This document shows, one piece after another, positions 8,561 through 15,299 of a stretch of 26,131 nucleotides of DNA. The DNA is from Armatimonadota bacterium (GTDB taxonomy: Bacteria > Armatimonadota > Fimbriimonadia > Fimbriimonadales > ATM1): NCBI GenBank assembly GCA_013816225.1, contig JACDEQ010000003.1:1-26131 (forward strand), read 5' to 3'. Position 1 is the stretch's first letter. Each line of letters begins with the position of its first letter. The notes beneath the pieces are model-generated. The model was given only the letters and a program-made list of their open reading frames with translations, was not told where the DNA came from and did no database searches. The position numbers and the translations under genes were made by a program.

Positions 8561-8608
8561 TGATTCCCCTTCGAAGTTACATCGGTACCTGTGCAGGGTT
8601 GCGCCGCG

Positions 8609-9604
8609 CTACATCGGTAGGGCATTGGGGCCGAAGTCGGCGTCGTAGTAATCACCGACATTCGTCCCGGGGGCGATGATTTCGTCGATTTTCTTCAGGG
8701 TTTCGTCGTCAAGCTTCAGCTCGGTGGCTTTGATCAGGTCGTCGAACTGGCTGATTTTGCGGGCGCCGATGATCGCGGAGGTGATGCCGGGTTGGTTAAT
8801 GACCCACGACATCGAGAGTGTGGTCAGCGAAATCCCCAATTTGTCGGCGAGCTTCTTCAGTTTAGCCACAACGGCCGTCGATTGCGCGTTGATTCGGTTC
8901 ATCGGGTCGCTCGTCGCGTATCTTCCCTCCTTCGCCTTCTCCAGGTACTTTCCGCTCAGCTGCCCACCCGCAAGAGGCGACCAAGGGATGACGGCGTAGT
9001 TGTAAGTCCGCGTGAACGGCAGCAGCTCCCGCTCGATGCGGCGGTCGAGGAGGTTGTACGGCGGCTGCTCGCTCACGAACCGGTCGAGCCCCAGTTCCCT
9101 TGCGATGTAGTGCGCCTCGCAGACCTGCCATGCGGCGAAGGTGCTCGAGCCAATATATCGGACTTTTCCCGTCCGAATGAGATCGTCGAGCGCGCGCAGT
9201 GTCTCGTCGATCGGAATGCTCGGCTGCGGACGGTGAGCCTGATAGAGGTCGATGTAATCCGTTCCAAGGCGCTTCAGCGAAGCGTCGCATTGCGCGATGA
9301 TATGCCGGCGTGAATTGCCCCAGTCGTTCGGGCCCTCACCCATCTTGCCGTGGTACTTGGTTGCCAGAAAAATCTCGTCGCGGCGGCCTCCGATCACCTT
9401 ACCGGTGACCTCTTCGCATCCGCCACGGTCGTAAACGTTGGCCGTGTCGAAGAAGTTGATCCCCAGGTCGAGCGCCTTCTTGCCGATCTTCTCACCCTCG
9501 GCCTTCGTGCTCCCCCAATCCTCCGGATGCCATCCGAATGTCATCGTGCCCATGCATAGCGGGCTGACCATCACACCCGTCCGTCCAAACTGCCGATATT
9601 CCAT
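8609..9604 (-). CDS. Aldo/keto reductase
   Basis: The 331-residue protein is a typical AKR (alpha/beta)8 barrel that reduces carbonyl groups with NADPH. The catalytic tetrad is visible: D53 and Y58 in NFFDTANVYD, K83 in ATKYHGK, and H124 in YQAHRPQ. The family hallmarks GTMTFGW near the N-terminus, VRYIGSST in the middle and SAIIGARK near the C-terminus are also present. The arrangement fits the YajO/Tas-like or potassium-channel beta-subunit-like branch, in which the substrate is usually unknown. The ATG at 9604 has no SD but lies 6 nt after a TAACCT hexamer. The gene diverges from a small membrane protein across only 36 bp that contain a 15-bp palindrome, suggesting shared regulation. Confidence 0.93.
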   Translation of the reverse strand: MEYRQFGRTGVMVSPLCMGTMTFGWHPEDWGSTKAEGEKIGKKALDLGINFFDTANVYDRGGCEEVTGKVIGGRRDEIFLATKYHGKMGEGPNDWGNSRRHIIAQCDASLKRLGTDYIDLYQAHRPQPSIPIDETLRALDDLIRTGKVRYIGSSTFAAWQVCEAHYIARELGLDRFVSEQPPYNLLDRRIERELLPFTRTYNYAVIPWSPLAGGQLSGKYLEKAKEGRYATSDPMNRINAQSTAVVAKLKKLADKLGISLTTLSMSWVINQPGITSAIIGARKISQFDDLIKATELKLDDETLKKIDEIIAPGTNVGDYYDADFGPNALPM

Positions 9605-9619
9605 CGGTAAAGGTTACCG
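9605..9619. promoter_or_regulatory. Palindrome between divergent promoters, candidate operator
   Basis: CGGTAA-AGG-TTACCG is a perfect inverted repeat (6-bp arms, 3-bp spacer) immediately next to the AKR start codon. It overlaps the candidate -10 box of that gene and lies 10 bp from the candidate -10 box of the opposite gene. A dimeric repressor bound here could block both genes. No regulator gene is adjacent. Confidence 0.35.
9611..9616 (-). promoter_or_regulatory. -10 candidate (TAACCT) for the aldo/keto reductase
   Basis: TAACCT on the minus strand ends 6 nt before the ATG at 9604, the spacing expected if transcription starts at or beside the start codon. There is no SD. The hexamer is a weak match and lies inside the palindrome, so this rests mainly on the pattern repeated elsewhere in the window. 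Confidence 0.35.
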
Positions 9620-9628
9620 GTATTGCGC

Positions 9629-9634
9629 TATAAC
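9629..9634 (+). promoter_or_regulatory. -10 box (TATAAC) for the small membrane protein at 9641
   Basis: TATAAC ends 6 nt before the ATG at 9641. This places the predicted transcription start on the start codon and supports this ATG over an in-frame TTG at 9623, which lies upstream of the -10 box. No SD is present. Confidence 0.5.
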
Positions 9635-9640
9635 ATTGCC

Positions 9641-9910
9641 ATGCTTTGGTTGCAGGCGCTGCCCGCGTTCGCGATCTGGATCGCATACCTCTATCTCATG
9701 CGAAACCGGGTGCAGCGAGATCGGTCGAAGTATCGACGTTGGCCCCGGCGAATGCGCATCGTCTCGATGGTATTCGGAGTACTCGCGTCCCTCACAGTAT
9801 TGATCGCAGGGGCGTTGCTCTTGGGGAGCCAGAAGTGGCTGGCGAGCGGTAACGCGCTCACGACTGCGGGCATCGCCATGGTCACGGTGATCGGATTGAT
9901 TTACCTGTAG
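9641..9910 (+). CDS. Small membrane protein
   Basis: Starting from the ATG at 9641, this 89-residue protein has an N-terminal hydrophobic segment (about residues 2-20), a very basic loop (RNRVQRDRSKYRRWPRRMR) and two more hydrophobic segments (about 42-62 and 72-88). The basic loop between helices 1 and 2 should face the cytoplasm by the positive-inside rule. An upstream in-frame TTG at 9623 is rejected because it precedes the likely -10 box. The gene diverges from the aldo/keto reductase. I recognise no family. Confidence 0.6.
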   Translation: MLWLQALPAFAIWIAYLYLMRNRVQRDRSKYRRWPRRMRIVSMVFGVLASLTVLIAGALLLGSQKWLASGNALTTAGIAMVTVIGLIYL

Positions 9911-10019
9911 CTCTCGTCGTTTCGCTCACGCTGTCGCTCGCCTTCGAGAATGTAACGAGCGGCCGCCGGTCGGCGTCTGACATTCGAGACAGCGCCGGCG
10001 AGCGGCGTGGAGAGAACTA

Positions 10020-10598
10020 ATGAGAACAATTTTTGCATCTTTACTTATATTTTTCGCCTGGGTTTCGTGCCCGTCGCAGGTCGTGAAGGACGATCCGTAC
10101 AAAATGACGCCGACGCTGGAAAAGCTTGCGGAAATCGACCTCGCGAACCAAATTCTTCCCGTCTTGATGACCAAAGATCAGATCAAGAAGATTCTGCCGG
10201 TTATCGAGAAATGCCGCACCAATGTACGGGCCCAAGCGAAGAAAGAGGCGGACCGGCTCAAGGCGCTACAGGTTGAAATCGACAAGGTTCACGGCGAAGC
10301 GTATAAAGGCATGGTGCCGTCCAAAGAGTTTCTCGATAAGATCACCGGCCTGTTCACTAAATTCGCGAACGAGCGCGTCGGCGTTTCCCTCGCCAATTCC
10401 CTTCTTTTGTTCGAAAAGATGAAGGAAACCCTAAACGAAGGCCAGAAGAAGGCGGTTGTCGGCGTCGTCGACCGTATCTTCAACGAGGAAAACAAGAAGT
10501 GGGAGGATGGCACTGCGGACCAGAAACTCCAGTACTTCGGAGCGACGCTTGTCCTCGGCGACAGGGGCTACGACATGCTTGTCAAATTGTCGAAATAG
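10020..10598 (+). CDS. Secreted helical protein of unknown function (Spy-like motifs)
   Basis: The 192-residue product has a cleavable-looking signal peptide (MRTIFASLLIFFAWVSCPSQ). A Cys lies at the end of the hydrophobic run, but W at position -3 makes a lipobox unlikely. The mature part is almost entirely helix-forming and highly charged. Two segments, MTKDQIKKILPVI and LNEGQKKAVVGVV, resemble the paired LTxxQ motifs of periplasmic Spy/CpxP-type chaperones, and an intervening amphipathic helix runs from about residue 70 to 100. This is only a motif-level similarity. The ATG at 10020 is preceded by GGAGAGA with about 4-5 nt spacing, so the start is well supported and leadered. The 109 bp upstream hold an imperfect GC-rich hairpin (about 9965-10003). 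Confidence 0.72.
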   Translation: MRTIFASLLIFFAWVSCPSQVVKDDPYKMTPTLEKLAEIDLANQILPVLMTKDQIKKILPVIEKCRTNVRAQAKKEADRLKALQVEIDKVHGEAYKGMVPSKEFLDKITGLFTKFANERVGVSLANSLLLFEKMKETLNEGQKKAVVGVVDRIFNEENKKWEDGTADQKLQYFGATLVLGDRGYDMLVKLSK

Positions 10599-10601
10599 AG
10601 C

Positions 10602-10781
10602 ATGGCGGTCAAGATCGTCCTCTGGTTTTCAGGGTTGGCGGCGGGGGTGATTTTGGGTGCGGCAAACTTCGAGAAACCTAAGCAGAGCCTTCAGTCGACG
10701 AATCTAACGAACCTGCACAATCGGCCTGTCCGCGTTTGGCCAGATCCGTCGGCACGAACAAGCTCTTGCTGGTGCTCGTAG
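10602..10781 (+). CDS. Doubtful small ORF with a hydrophobic N-terminus
   Basis: An ATG at 10602, 3 nt after the preceding stop, opens a 59-codon frame. Its first 21 residues (MAVKIVLWFSGLAAGVILGA then A) look like a signal anchor, followed by NFEKPKQS. The last 90 nt run antisense through the 3' end of pcm, and that part of the translation looks random. A weak GAAAT/AGAG stretch replaces a proper SD. It may be a real coupled small membrane peptide or only chance reading. Confidence 0.25.
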   Translation: MAVKIVLWFSGLAAGVILGAANFEKPKQSLQSTNLTNLHNRPVRVWPDPSARTSSCWCS

Positions 10782-11284
10782 CCTACGGGGGCGAGAACAA
10801 AGCCACCGGGGGCCAATAGGCCAGTCGCCCAGGCAGGTGTAGCGGCGATAGCAGCGCTGAACACAACTCTGTCGTACAGATTGGCGAACCTCACGACCCC
10901 GGCGTTGCCGACGATCACCCTTGCCTCGATATCTAGCCGCGCGAGCGTTTCGACGGACTTCTCAGCCAATGAGCGAACAACTTCGACGCCGGTCGCTTCG
11001 ACGCCCACACAGGATAGGAGCGCGAGCAGGTATCCGCTCCCGCTCCCGACCTCCAGTACCTTCATGCCGGGCACGAGTGCCAACTCCTGCAGCATGATCG
11101 CCAGCATCGAAGGCTGTGAATTCGTGGCGCCGTCGCCGATGGCGATGGCGGAATCCGAATAAGCCTGGCTTCGTGCCCATTCAGGCAAGAACTCCTCCCG
11201 TGGAACGGCCCGAAAGGCCACCGCGATCTCGGGAGAAATTCCCTGCTCACGGACGAGCCTCTCCACCAGTTCCCCTCGATCCAT
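10691..11284 (-). CDS. pcm: Protein-L-isoaspartate O-methyltransferase
   Basis: This 197-residue protein methylates L-isoaspartyl residues in aged proteins using S-adenosylmethionine, starting their repair. The evidence is the family N-terminal block (AFRAVPREEFLP, about residues 23-34), the substrate-binding stretch GDGATNSQPSM (50-60), and the SAM-binding motif I VLEVGSGSGYLLALL (76-90) followed by GVEVVRSLAE. The C-terminal half holds LLAPGGFVLAPVG, the usual post-motif III strand. It is slightly shorter than the typical 205-220 residues. The gene diverges from selD across 35 bp. A TATAAA box lies 16 nt before its ATG, and I see no SD. The cytoplasmic role is known from the family. Confidence 0.92.
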   Translation of the reverse strand: MDRGELVERLVREQGISPEIAVAFRAVPREEFLPEWARSQAYSDSAIAIGDGATNSQPSMLAIMLQELALVPGMKVLEVGSGSGYLLALLSCVGVEATGVEVVRSLAEKSVETLARLDIEARVIVGNAGVVRFANLYDRVVFSAAIAATPAWATGLLAPGGFVLAPVGYEHQQELVRADGSGQTRTGRLCRFVRFVD

Positions 11285-11302
11285 ACTTGTAATGACGCCG
11301 TT

Positions 11303-11308
11303 TATAGT
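11303..11308 (+). promoter_or_regulatory. -10 candidate (TATAGT) for selD
   Basis: TATAGT ends 11 nt before the GTG at 11320, the start proposed for the selenocysteine-containing selD. A promoter here fits the extended gene and would give a leader of only about 4 nt. It overlaps the minus-strand TATAAA candidate for pcm. Confidence 0.4.
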
Positions 11309-11319
11309 AACCTCTTGTC

Positions 11320-12312
11320 GTGGTTCGACTAACCCAACTCGTAGACGGCGCCGGTTGAGCGAGCAAGCTGGGACCGTCCCAACTCGCAGAGGTTCTGCGA
11401 GCCTTGCCGAAGAACGCGCACCCTGACCTGCTCGTCGGCTTCGATACTTACGACGACGCGGGGGTTTTTCGCATGTCGGAAGATACGGCGTTGGTGCAGA
11501 CCATGGATTTCTTCACGCCCATCGTCGACGATCCGTACGCTTATGGAGCGATCGCGGCGGCGAATTCTTTATCGGACATTTATGCCATGGGGGGCAAGCC
11601 TATTACGGTGATGAATATTGCATGTTTCGATCCCACAATGGCGGAGGCAGAAGTTTGGGCCGCAATTTTTAGAGGAATGGCCGATAAATGCCAGGAGGCG
11701 GGAGCCGCCGTGGTCGGCGGTCACAGCGTGGAAGATAAGCAGCCGAAATTCGGCCTGAGTGTAACGGGTCTCGTAAATCCATCCGTCATGCTACACAACG
11801 CAGGTGCTAAACCAGGCGACCGAATTTATTTATCAAAGCCTCTGGGGACAGGAATTATTACGACGGCCGCGAAATTCGACGACTGCCCCGACGAGGCCCT
11901 TTCTGCCGCAATCGAGACGATGTCCACGCTCAATGCCGAAGCGTCGTGCAGAGCCGTCGAAGCGGGTTCGAGATGCGCCACGGATATGACCGGATTCGGC
12001 CTCGCTGGGCACCTTTTCAATATCGCACGCGCTTCGTCGGTGTCGATTTCGATCGACTCTGCCAAATTGCCCCTGCTTCCGAGTGTCGAGGAACTGGTTA
12101 TGAGGAAAAACACGACTGCCGGCGGCAAGAACAACCGGGAGTTTATCGGAAATAGCCTTTTGTTCGGCGAGGGTGTCCCCAGCTGGATGGAGCACCTTGC
12201 CGTGGACCCACAGACTAGCGGTGGGCTAGCTATTTTCTCGACAACGGTGATTTTAGAATATCCGGAGATTGGACAAGTGTCCGAAGGCCCGCCGTCTATT
12301 TCGATTTCGTAA
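11320..12312 (+). CDS. selD: Selenophosphate synthetase containing selenocysteine (in-frame TGA at 11356-11358 read as Sec13)
   Basis: SelD makes selenophosphate from selenide and ATP, the selenium donor for Sec-tRNA. The body is plain: DFFTPIVDDPYAYG, AAANSLSDIYAMGG, VGGHSVEDKQPKFGL, DMTGFGLAGHL and DPQTSGGL. A normal ORF would begin at TTG 11404, inside the first domain. Reading upstream gives VVRLTQLVDGAG, then TGA, then ASKLGPSQLAEVL, which aligns with the SelD N-terminus RLTQYSHGAGCGCK. The TGA falls exactly on the catalytic Cys17 position of E. coli SelD, and the conserved Lys three residues later is kept. An upstream stop (TAA, 11308) leaves GTG 11320 as the only standard start. A SECIS-like hairpin follows the TGA. 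The full product is 330 residues with Sec13. The second Cys of the motif is Ser, and the C-terminus is about 20 residues shorter than usual. The 3' end overlaps the GT4 gene convergently by 17 nt. Confidence 0.92.
11383..11401 (+). promoter_or_regulatory. Bacterial SECIS element of selD
   Basis: CTCGCAGA-GGT-TCTGCGAG is a perfect 8-bp hairpin with a GGU apical loop, starting 24 nt after the TGA. Its upper part (GCAGAGGUUCUGC) closely resembles the E. coli fdhF SECIS apex (GCAGGUCUGC), where SelB recognises loop G and U. The first loop G lies about 32 nt after the UGA, within the spacing described for bacterial elements. An additional outer pairing (GCGAG at 11359-11363 with CTCGC at 11383-11387) and a GGGA/TCCC helix between could form an alternative or lower structure. 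Confidence 0.82.
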
Positions 12313-13345
12313 GATTCTGAAAAACGTTCATGCAATCGAGCGCGGACTTTTCGAAAGAAAACTCCCTGCTCTTTTCTTTGGCCATTTTGCTAAACCGCAA
12401 CCACAACTCTTCGTCCTTCAGAAGCTGAAGAATGGCGGAAGCCAAGGCATCGACATCGCCGGCAGGAACCAGGATTCCATTCTTGCCGTCCTCGATTATT
12501 TCAGAAACTCCGCCGACGTTCGATGCCACGGCCGGGATTCCCAAAGCGTTGGCCTCGGCCAGCACCAGCCCGAACCCTTCGGGCGCGAGTGACGGAAGGA
12601 CAGCCACGCGAGACGCAGCGAAAACCGCGTGAATATCCGTGCGGAATCCGAGAAACCGGACGTTATGCTCGATCCCGAACTGTTTCGCCATTTTTTCGGC
12701 CTTCCAGCGCTCGGGTCCCTCGCCCGCAAAAGCAATGATTGTCGAAGGAATTTCCTCGATAACTTTTTTTGCGGCCCGCAACAGAACTAATACGCCCTTG
12801 CTTTCGCGCAAATGTGCAGCACAGGTTATGACCAGCGGTCCCAACGATACAAGATCGGCAGCGGGCTCGGCGTCTCCCGGCGGATCAGCGTTCGCGGGCC
12901 AAACCACCTCGATGCCCGCTTCCTTGTGCCCTTGGCGGACCAGGTGCGCTTTGGCCGCTTCGGACACCGCGATTACTTTCGATGCGAAACTATACGGCGC
13001 TCGCTTATTGAGCGAATGCACATGCGCCACGCACGGGAGGTTTTCGCCGATCGCGGCCAGACAGCCCCATACTGTCGCGGATGATAAATGCGTATGCACG
13101 ATGTCAACTTGTTCTTGCCGAATGAGCGCACGCAATCTTCCGCTCGCAAAAATATTCACTTTCCCTGAAATTCCTACGATTCGCACGTCCAAATCCAGAC
13201 CCCTGTAAAATGCTTCCACGGCAGGATTACGCTTCATCGCGATAATCGATTTGTGGCCGCTGTCTTTTTGCCATCGGCAAAACCAACCCGCGTAACGCTC
13301 GGCGCCTCCCAGCCTAGACGGAGTGATCACTGTAAGAATGTTTAT
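12296..13345 (-). CDS. GT4-family glycosyltransferase (probable ATA start)
   Basis: This retaining glycosyltransferase has a GT-B fold. It opens with the nucleotide-fold strand and donor loop (NILTVITPSRLGGAERYA), continues with DIVHTHLSSA, HVHSL and KVIAVSEAAK in the N-terminal domain, and then ITCAAHLRESKGV and IIAFAGEGPE. The E-x7-E signature appears in PEGFGLVLAEANALGIP, followed by VGGVSEII. It is the last gene of the lpxK operon, so it probably adds a sugar to the LPS core or a related glycan at the inner membrane. The previous stop and this start overlap as ATAA. GGAGG lies 7 nt before the ATA at 13345, whereas the next standard start (GTG, 13330) would cut the first beta-strand and has no SD. 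With ATA the protein is 349 residues. The 3' end overlaps selD. Confidence 0.88.
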   Translation of the reverse strand: MNILTVITPSRLGGAERYAGWFCRWQKDSGHKSIIAMKRNPAVEAFYRGLDLDVRIVGISGKVNIFASGRLRALIRQEQVDIVHTHLSSATVWGCLAAIGENLPCVAHVHSLNKRAPYSFASKVIAVSEAAKAHLVRQGHKEAGIEVVWPANADPPGDAEPAADLVSLGPLVITCAAHLRESKGVLVLLRAAKKVIEEIPSTIIAFAGEGPERWKAEKMAKQFGIEHNVRFLGFRTDIHAVFAASRVAVLPSLAPEGFGLVLAEANALGIPAVASNVGGVSEIIEDGKNGILVPAGDVDALASAILQLLKDEELWLRFSKMAKEKSREFSFEKSALDCMNVFQNLTKSK

Positions 13346-14379
13346 CGATTTTCCTCCAGTTCTCTGATTTGCTGCACTTCTCTCACTACGGCCGCCACCT
13401 CGATCGCCGCCATACAAAAATATGCCCCCCCGCAGGTGGGGTTTCGATAGCACGGGCTGCACGGCTGTTTGATATACATCGTTTTTGCAGACGGGCCATA
13501 CGGCCCGGTCGTCTCCGGGTCAGTTGGACCGTAGAGCCCGACTACAGGCGTCCCCACCGCGACCGCCATGTGAAGCGGACCCGAATCCCCGCCGATCGCC
13601 ACGTCCGCCAAGCCTATTACCGCTGCCAGGTTCAAGAGGTCTGTCTTTCCGACAAGGGAATAGGAGGCCAGCTTCATCTCCGCACGGGCGCTCACGGTTG
13701 CGACTTGGTCTGAAGGGCCTCCCACGAACACAGGGGTCAGACCGCTTGCGGCAAGTTGGTCGGCGAGGGCCCCCCAACGCTCTTGGGACCACTGCCTCTG
13801 CGGCGTCGTAGCGCCGACAAAGAGCGCCGCGAATGGTTTCGGAACGATCGCTAGCAAGGCATTTGCCTCCGATCGTCGAGCGCGGCCTAACCATTCTTGG
13901 GGCCGAAAGTCCGGATTCGGAAGCCCTAATGCCCGGGGAAAGTCAAGCATCACTTCGACCGCTTTTCTGTCGCGCATTTTCGAAGGGATAATCGGATAAT
14001 TATTGAAAAGGTGGCTTCCTTCTTTTCTAGAATCGTAGGAAATACGGTAGCGCGCTCCAGAAAGCTTTGCAATAAGACCGCTAACGAAAAGGCTCTGCAT
14101 GTCTAGGCAGACTTCATATTTGTGCTTCCTGATTTCCAACCCCAGCTTGATCGCGCCCCAAAGGCTCCCCCGCGGGAATGACCATACTTTGTCGACATAA
14201 GGGTTCGCGTCGATAATCGGGCGAAACGGCTTCTTGACCACCCAGCCAATATGTGCGTCCGGCTTATGCTGCCGCAAAATATCGGCTACCGGCAACCCGT
14301 TGCATATGTCTCCCAGCGAACTGGACTTGATTATCAATATCCTCTTCGCGGAGGCCGCGGCGTCGATAGCGCGTACCAC
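13342..14379 (-). CDS. GT9-family glycosyltransferase (lipopolysaccharide heptosyltransferase type)
   Basis: The 345-residue protein matches the ADP-heptose:LPS heptosyltransferase family. It has an N-terminal KRILIIKSSSLGDICNGLP block (residues 12-30), in which the SSLGD loop binds the acceptor and carries the catalytic Asp, and a C-terminal donor-site motif IGGDSGPLHMAVAVGTP followed by VGLYGPTDP. A W-containing GATTPQRQWSQERW segment marks the domain linker. These enzymes act at the cytoplasmic face of the inner membrane, building the LPS inner core. The sugar could be heptose or another residue, since ADP-heptose synthesis genes are not in view. The GTG start shares a base with the TAG stop of the acyltransferase (TAGTG), and its TAA stop overlaps the GT4 start, so translation of the three genes is coupled. 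Confidence 0.9.
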   Translation of the reverse strand: MVRAIDAAASAKRILIIKSSSLGDICNGLPVADILRQHKPDAHIGWVVKKPFRPIIDANPYVDKVWSFPRGSLWGAIKLGLEIRKHKYEVCLDMQSLFVSGLIAKLSGARYRISYDSRKEGSHLFNNYPIIPSKMRDRKAVEVMLDFPRALGLPNPDFRPQEWLGRARRSEANALLAIVPKPFAALFVGATTPQRQWSQERWGALADQLAASGLTPVFVGGPSDQVATVSARAEMKLASYSLVGKTDLLNLAAVIGLADVAIGGDSGPLHMAVAVGTPVVGLYGPTDPETTGPYGPSAKTMYIKQPCSPCYRNPTCGGAYFCMAAIEVAAVVREVQQIRELEENR

Positions 14380-15299
14380 TATTCGATAATTCCTAATTCA
14401 CGAGCCCACCGCCACCGGTCGTGCATCCAAAGCCACTGCTCGGGGCACCGCCTGATCGCAGATTCGATCCGCTCGTTGATTTTCGTCATGATCGCGAGAA
14501 TGTCGGCATCCTTATCACCAGATGGTACCGGCATATCTAGCGGTTCGACAATCACCCTGTACTCGTCGGTGCCGGTTTCTTCGCAAAAGGCCGTTATGAG
14601 TGGGCTCCCCGTGCGCAAGTGAAGGGCCGCCGGCGCCTCGTTCGTGCCTGCGGGAAAGCCAAAGAACGGCACAAGGATTTCGCGCGTGTTTTGATCGGTC
14701 AATATGCCAACGATCTCATTTTTAGCGAGCCTTCTGAGGATTTCGCGAGCGGCTTTGCCGCGCGAGAACACTTCGATCCCATGCCTATTCCTTACGGCGT
14801 TGATCATTTGGGTGGTGCGCTCTTCGTTTGCATCGCGCGCCACAACGCTGATCTTGTAGCCCAAAAGCGTAAACGCCTGAGCCATCCGTTCCCAATCGCC
14901 AAAATGTGCGGTTATGACGAGTGCACCCTTACCCTTGTCCGTCGCGCTCTTCACATAGTCCAAGCCCTCGAACTTAACCGAGTCCACAATCTGCTGATCC
15001 GTAAGCCTGTCCACGCGAAAAAAGCGAACCGCTGTACGCGCGAAATGCTCGAACACCGCAACCGCCGTGTCACGCACACGTTCGTCGGACCACTCCGGAA
15101 AGGCCATGCGCAAATTGGCGAGGGTTCGCTCTCTATACTTGCGGCTGCCCCGAAAAATCAATCGTCCGAGCCGCCGGCCAAAGGACACCGCAAAGCGCTC
15201 GGGCATCGCCCGAACGACGGCGGCGACGCCGCGTAACGCGGCCCCGCCGATCTTGCGCTCCAGCCTCTTTCTCAGGGCAAGAGAGTTCGATTTAGCCAA
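14379..15299 (-). CDS. Lipid A acyltransferase of the LpxL/HtrB family
   Basis: The 306-residue protein has the acyltransferase motif H-x4-E in TAHFGDWE (H132, E137), the family NLRMAFPEW block (62-70), the GILTDQNTRE... substrate region, FGFPAGTNEAPAALHLRTGSPL, and the C-terminal EQWLWMHDRWR signature. These enzymes transfer acyl chains from acyl-ACP onto Kdo-lipid A at the inner membrane, producing the secondary acyl groups. Basic residues surround the hydrophobic N-terminal segment (about 18-33), which likely serves as a membrane anchor. The start is TTG at 15299 inside the end of lpxK (28-nt overlap). The SD is weak, and a later start is possible. The position between lpxK and the core glycosyltransferases fits lipid A maturation. 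Confidence 0.92.
   Translation of the reverse strand: MAKSNSLALRKRLERKIGGAALRGVAAVVRAMPERFAVSFGRRLGRLIFRGSRKYRERTLANLRMAFPEWSDERVRDTAVAVFEHFARTAVRFFRVDRLTDQQIVDSVKFEGLDYVKSATDKGKGALVITAHFGDWERMAQAFTLLGYKISVVARDANEERTTQMINAVRNRHGIEVFSRGKAAREILRRLAKNEIVGILTDQNTREILVPFFGFPAGTNEAPAALHLRTGSPLITAFCEETGTDEYRVIVEPLDMPVPSGDKDADILAIMTKINERIESAIRRCPEQWLWMHDRWRWARELGIIE

Noticed and set aside
9911..10019. Hairpin with CGCCGG/CCGGCG arms (about 9965-10003) as a terminator or riboswitch
   Set aside because: The stem is broken by an internal loop, there is no U-tract, and no known riboswitch core is seen. It is mentioned in the neighbouring gene entry only.
11404..12312. selD starting at the TTG at 11404 as a truncated pseudogene or a 302-residue protein
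   Set aside because: The TTG lies inside conserved SelD sequence, and similarity continues upstream through the TGA to RLTQ with no frameshift. The SECIS hairpin and the exact match of TGA to the catalytic position make Sec decoding the better reading.
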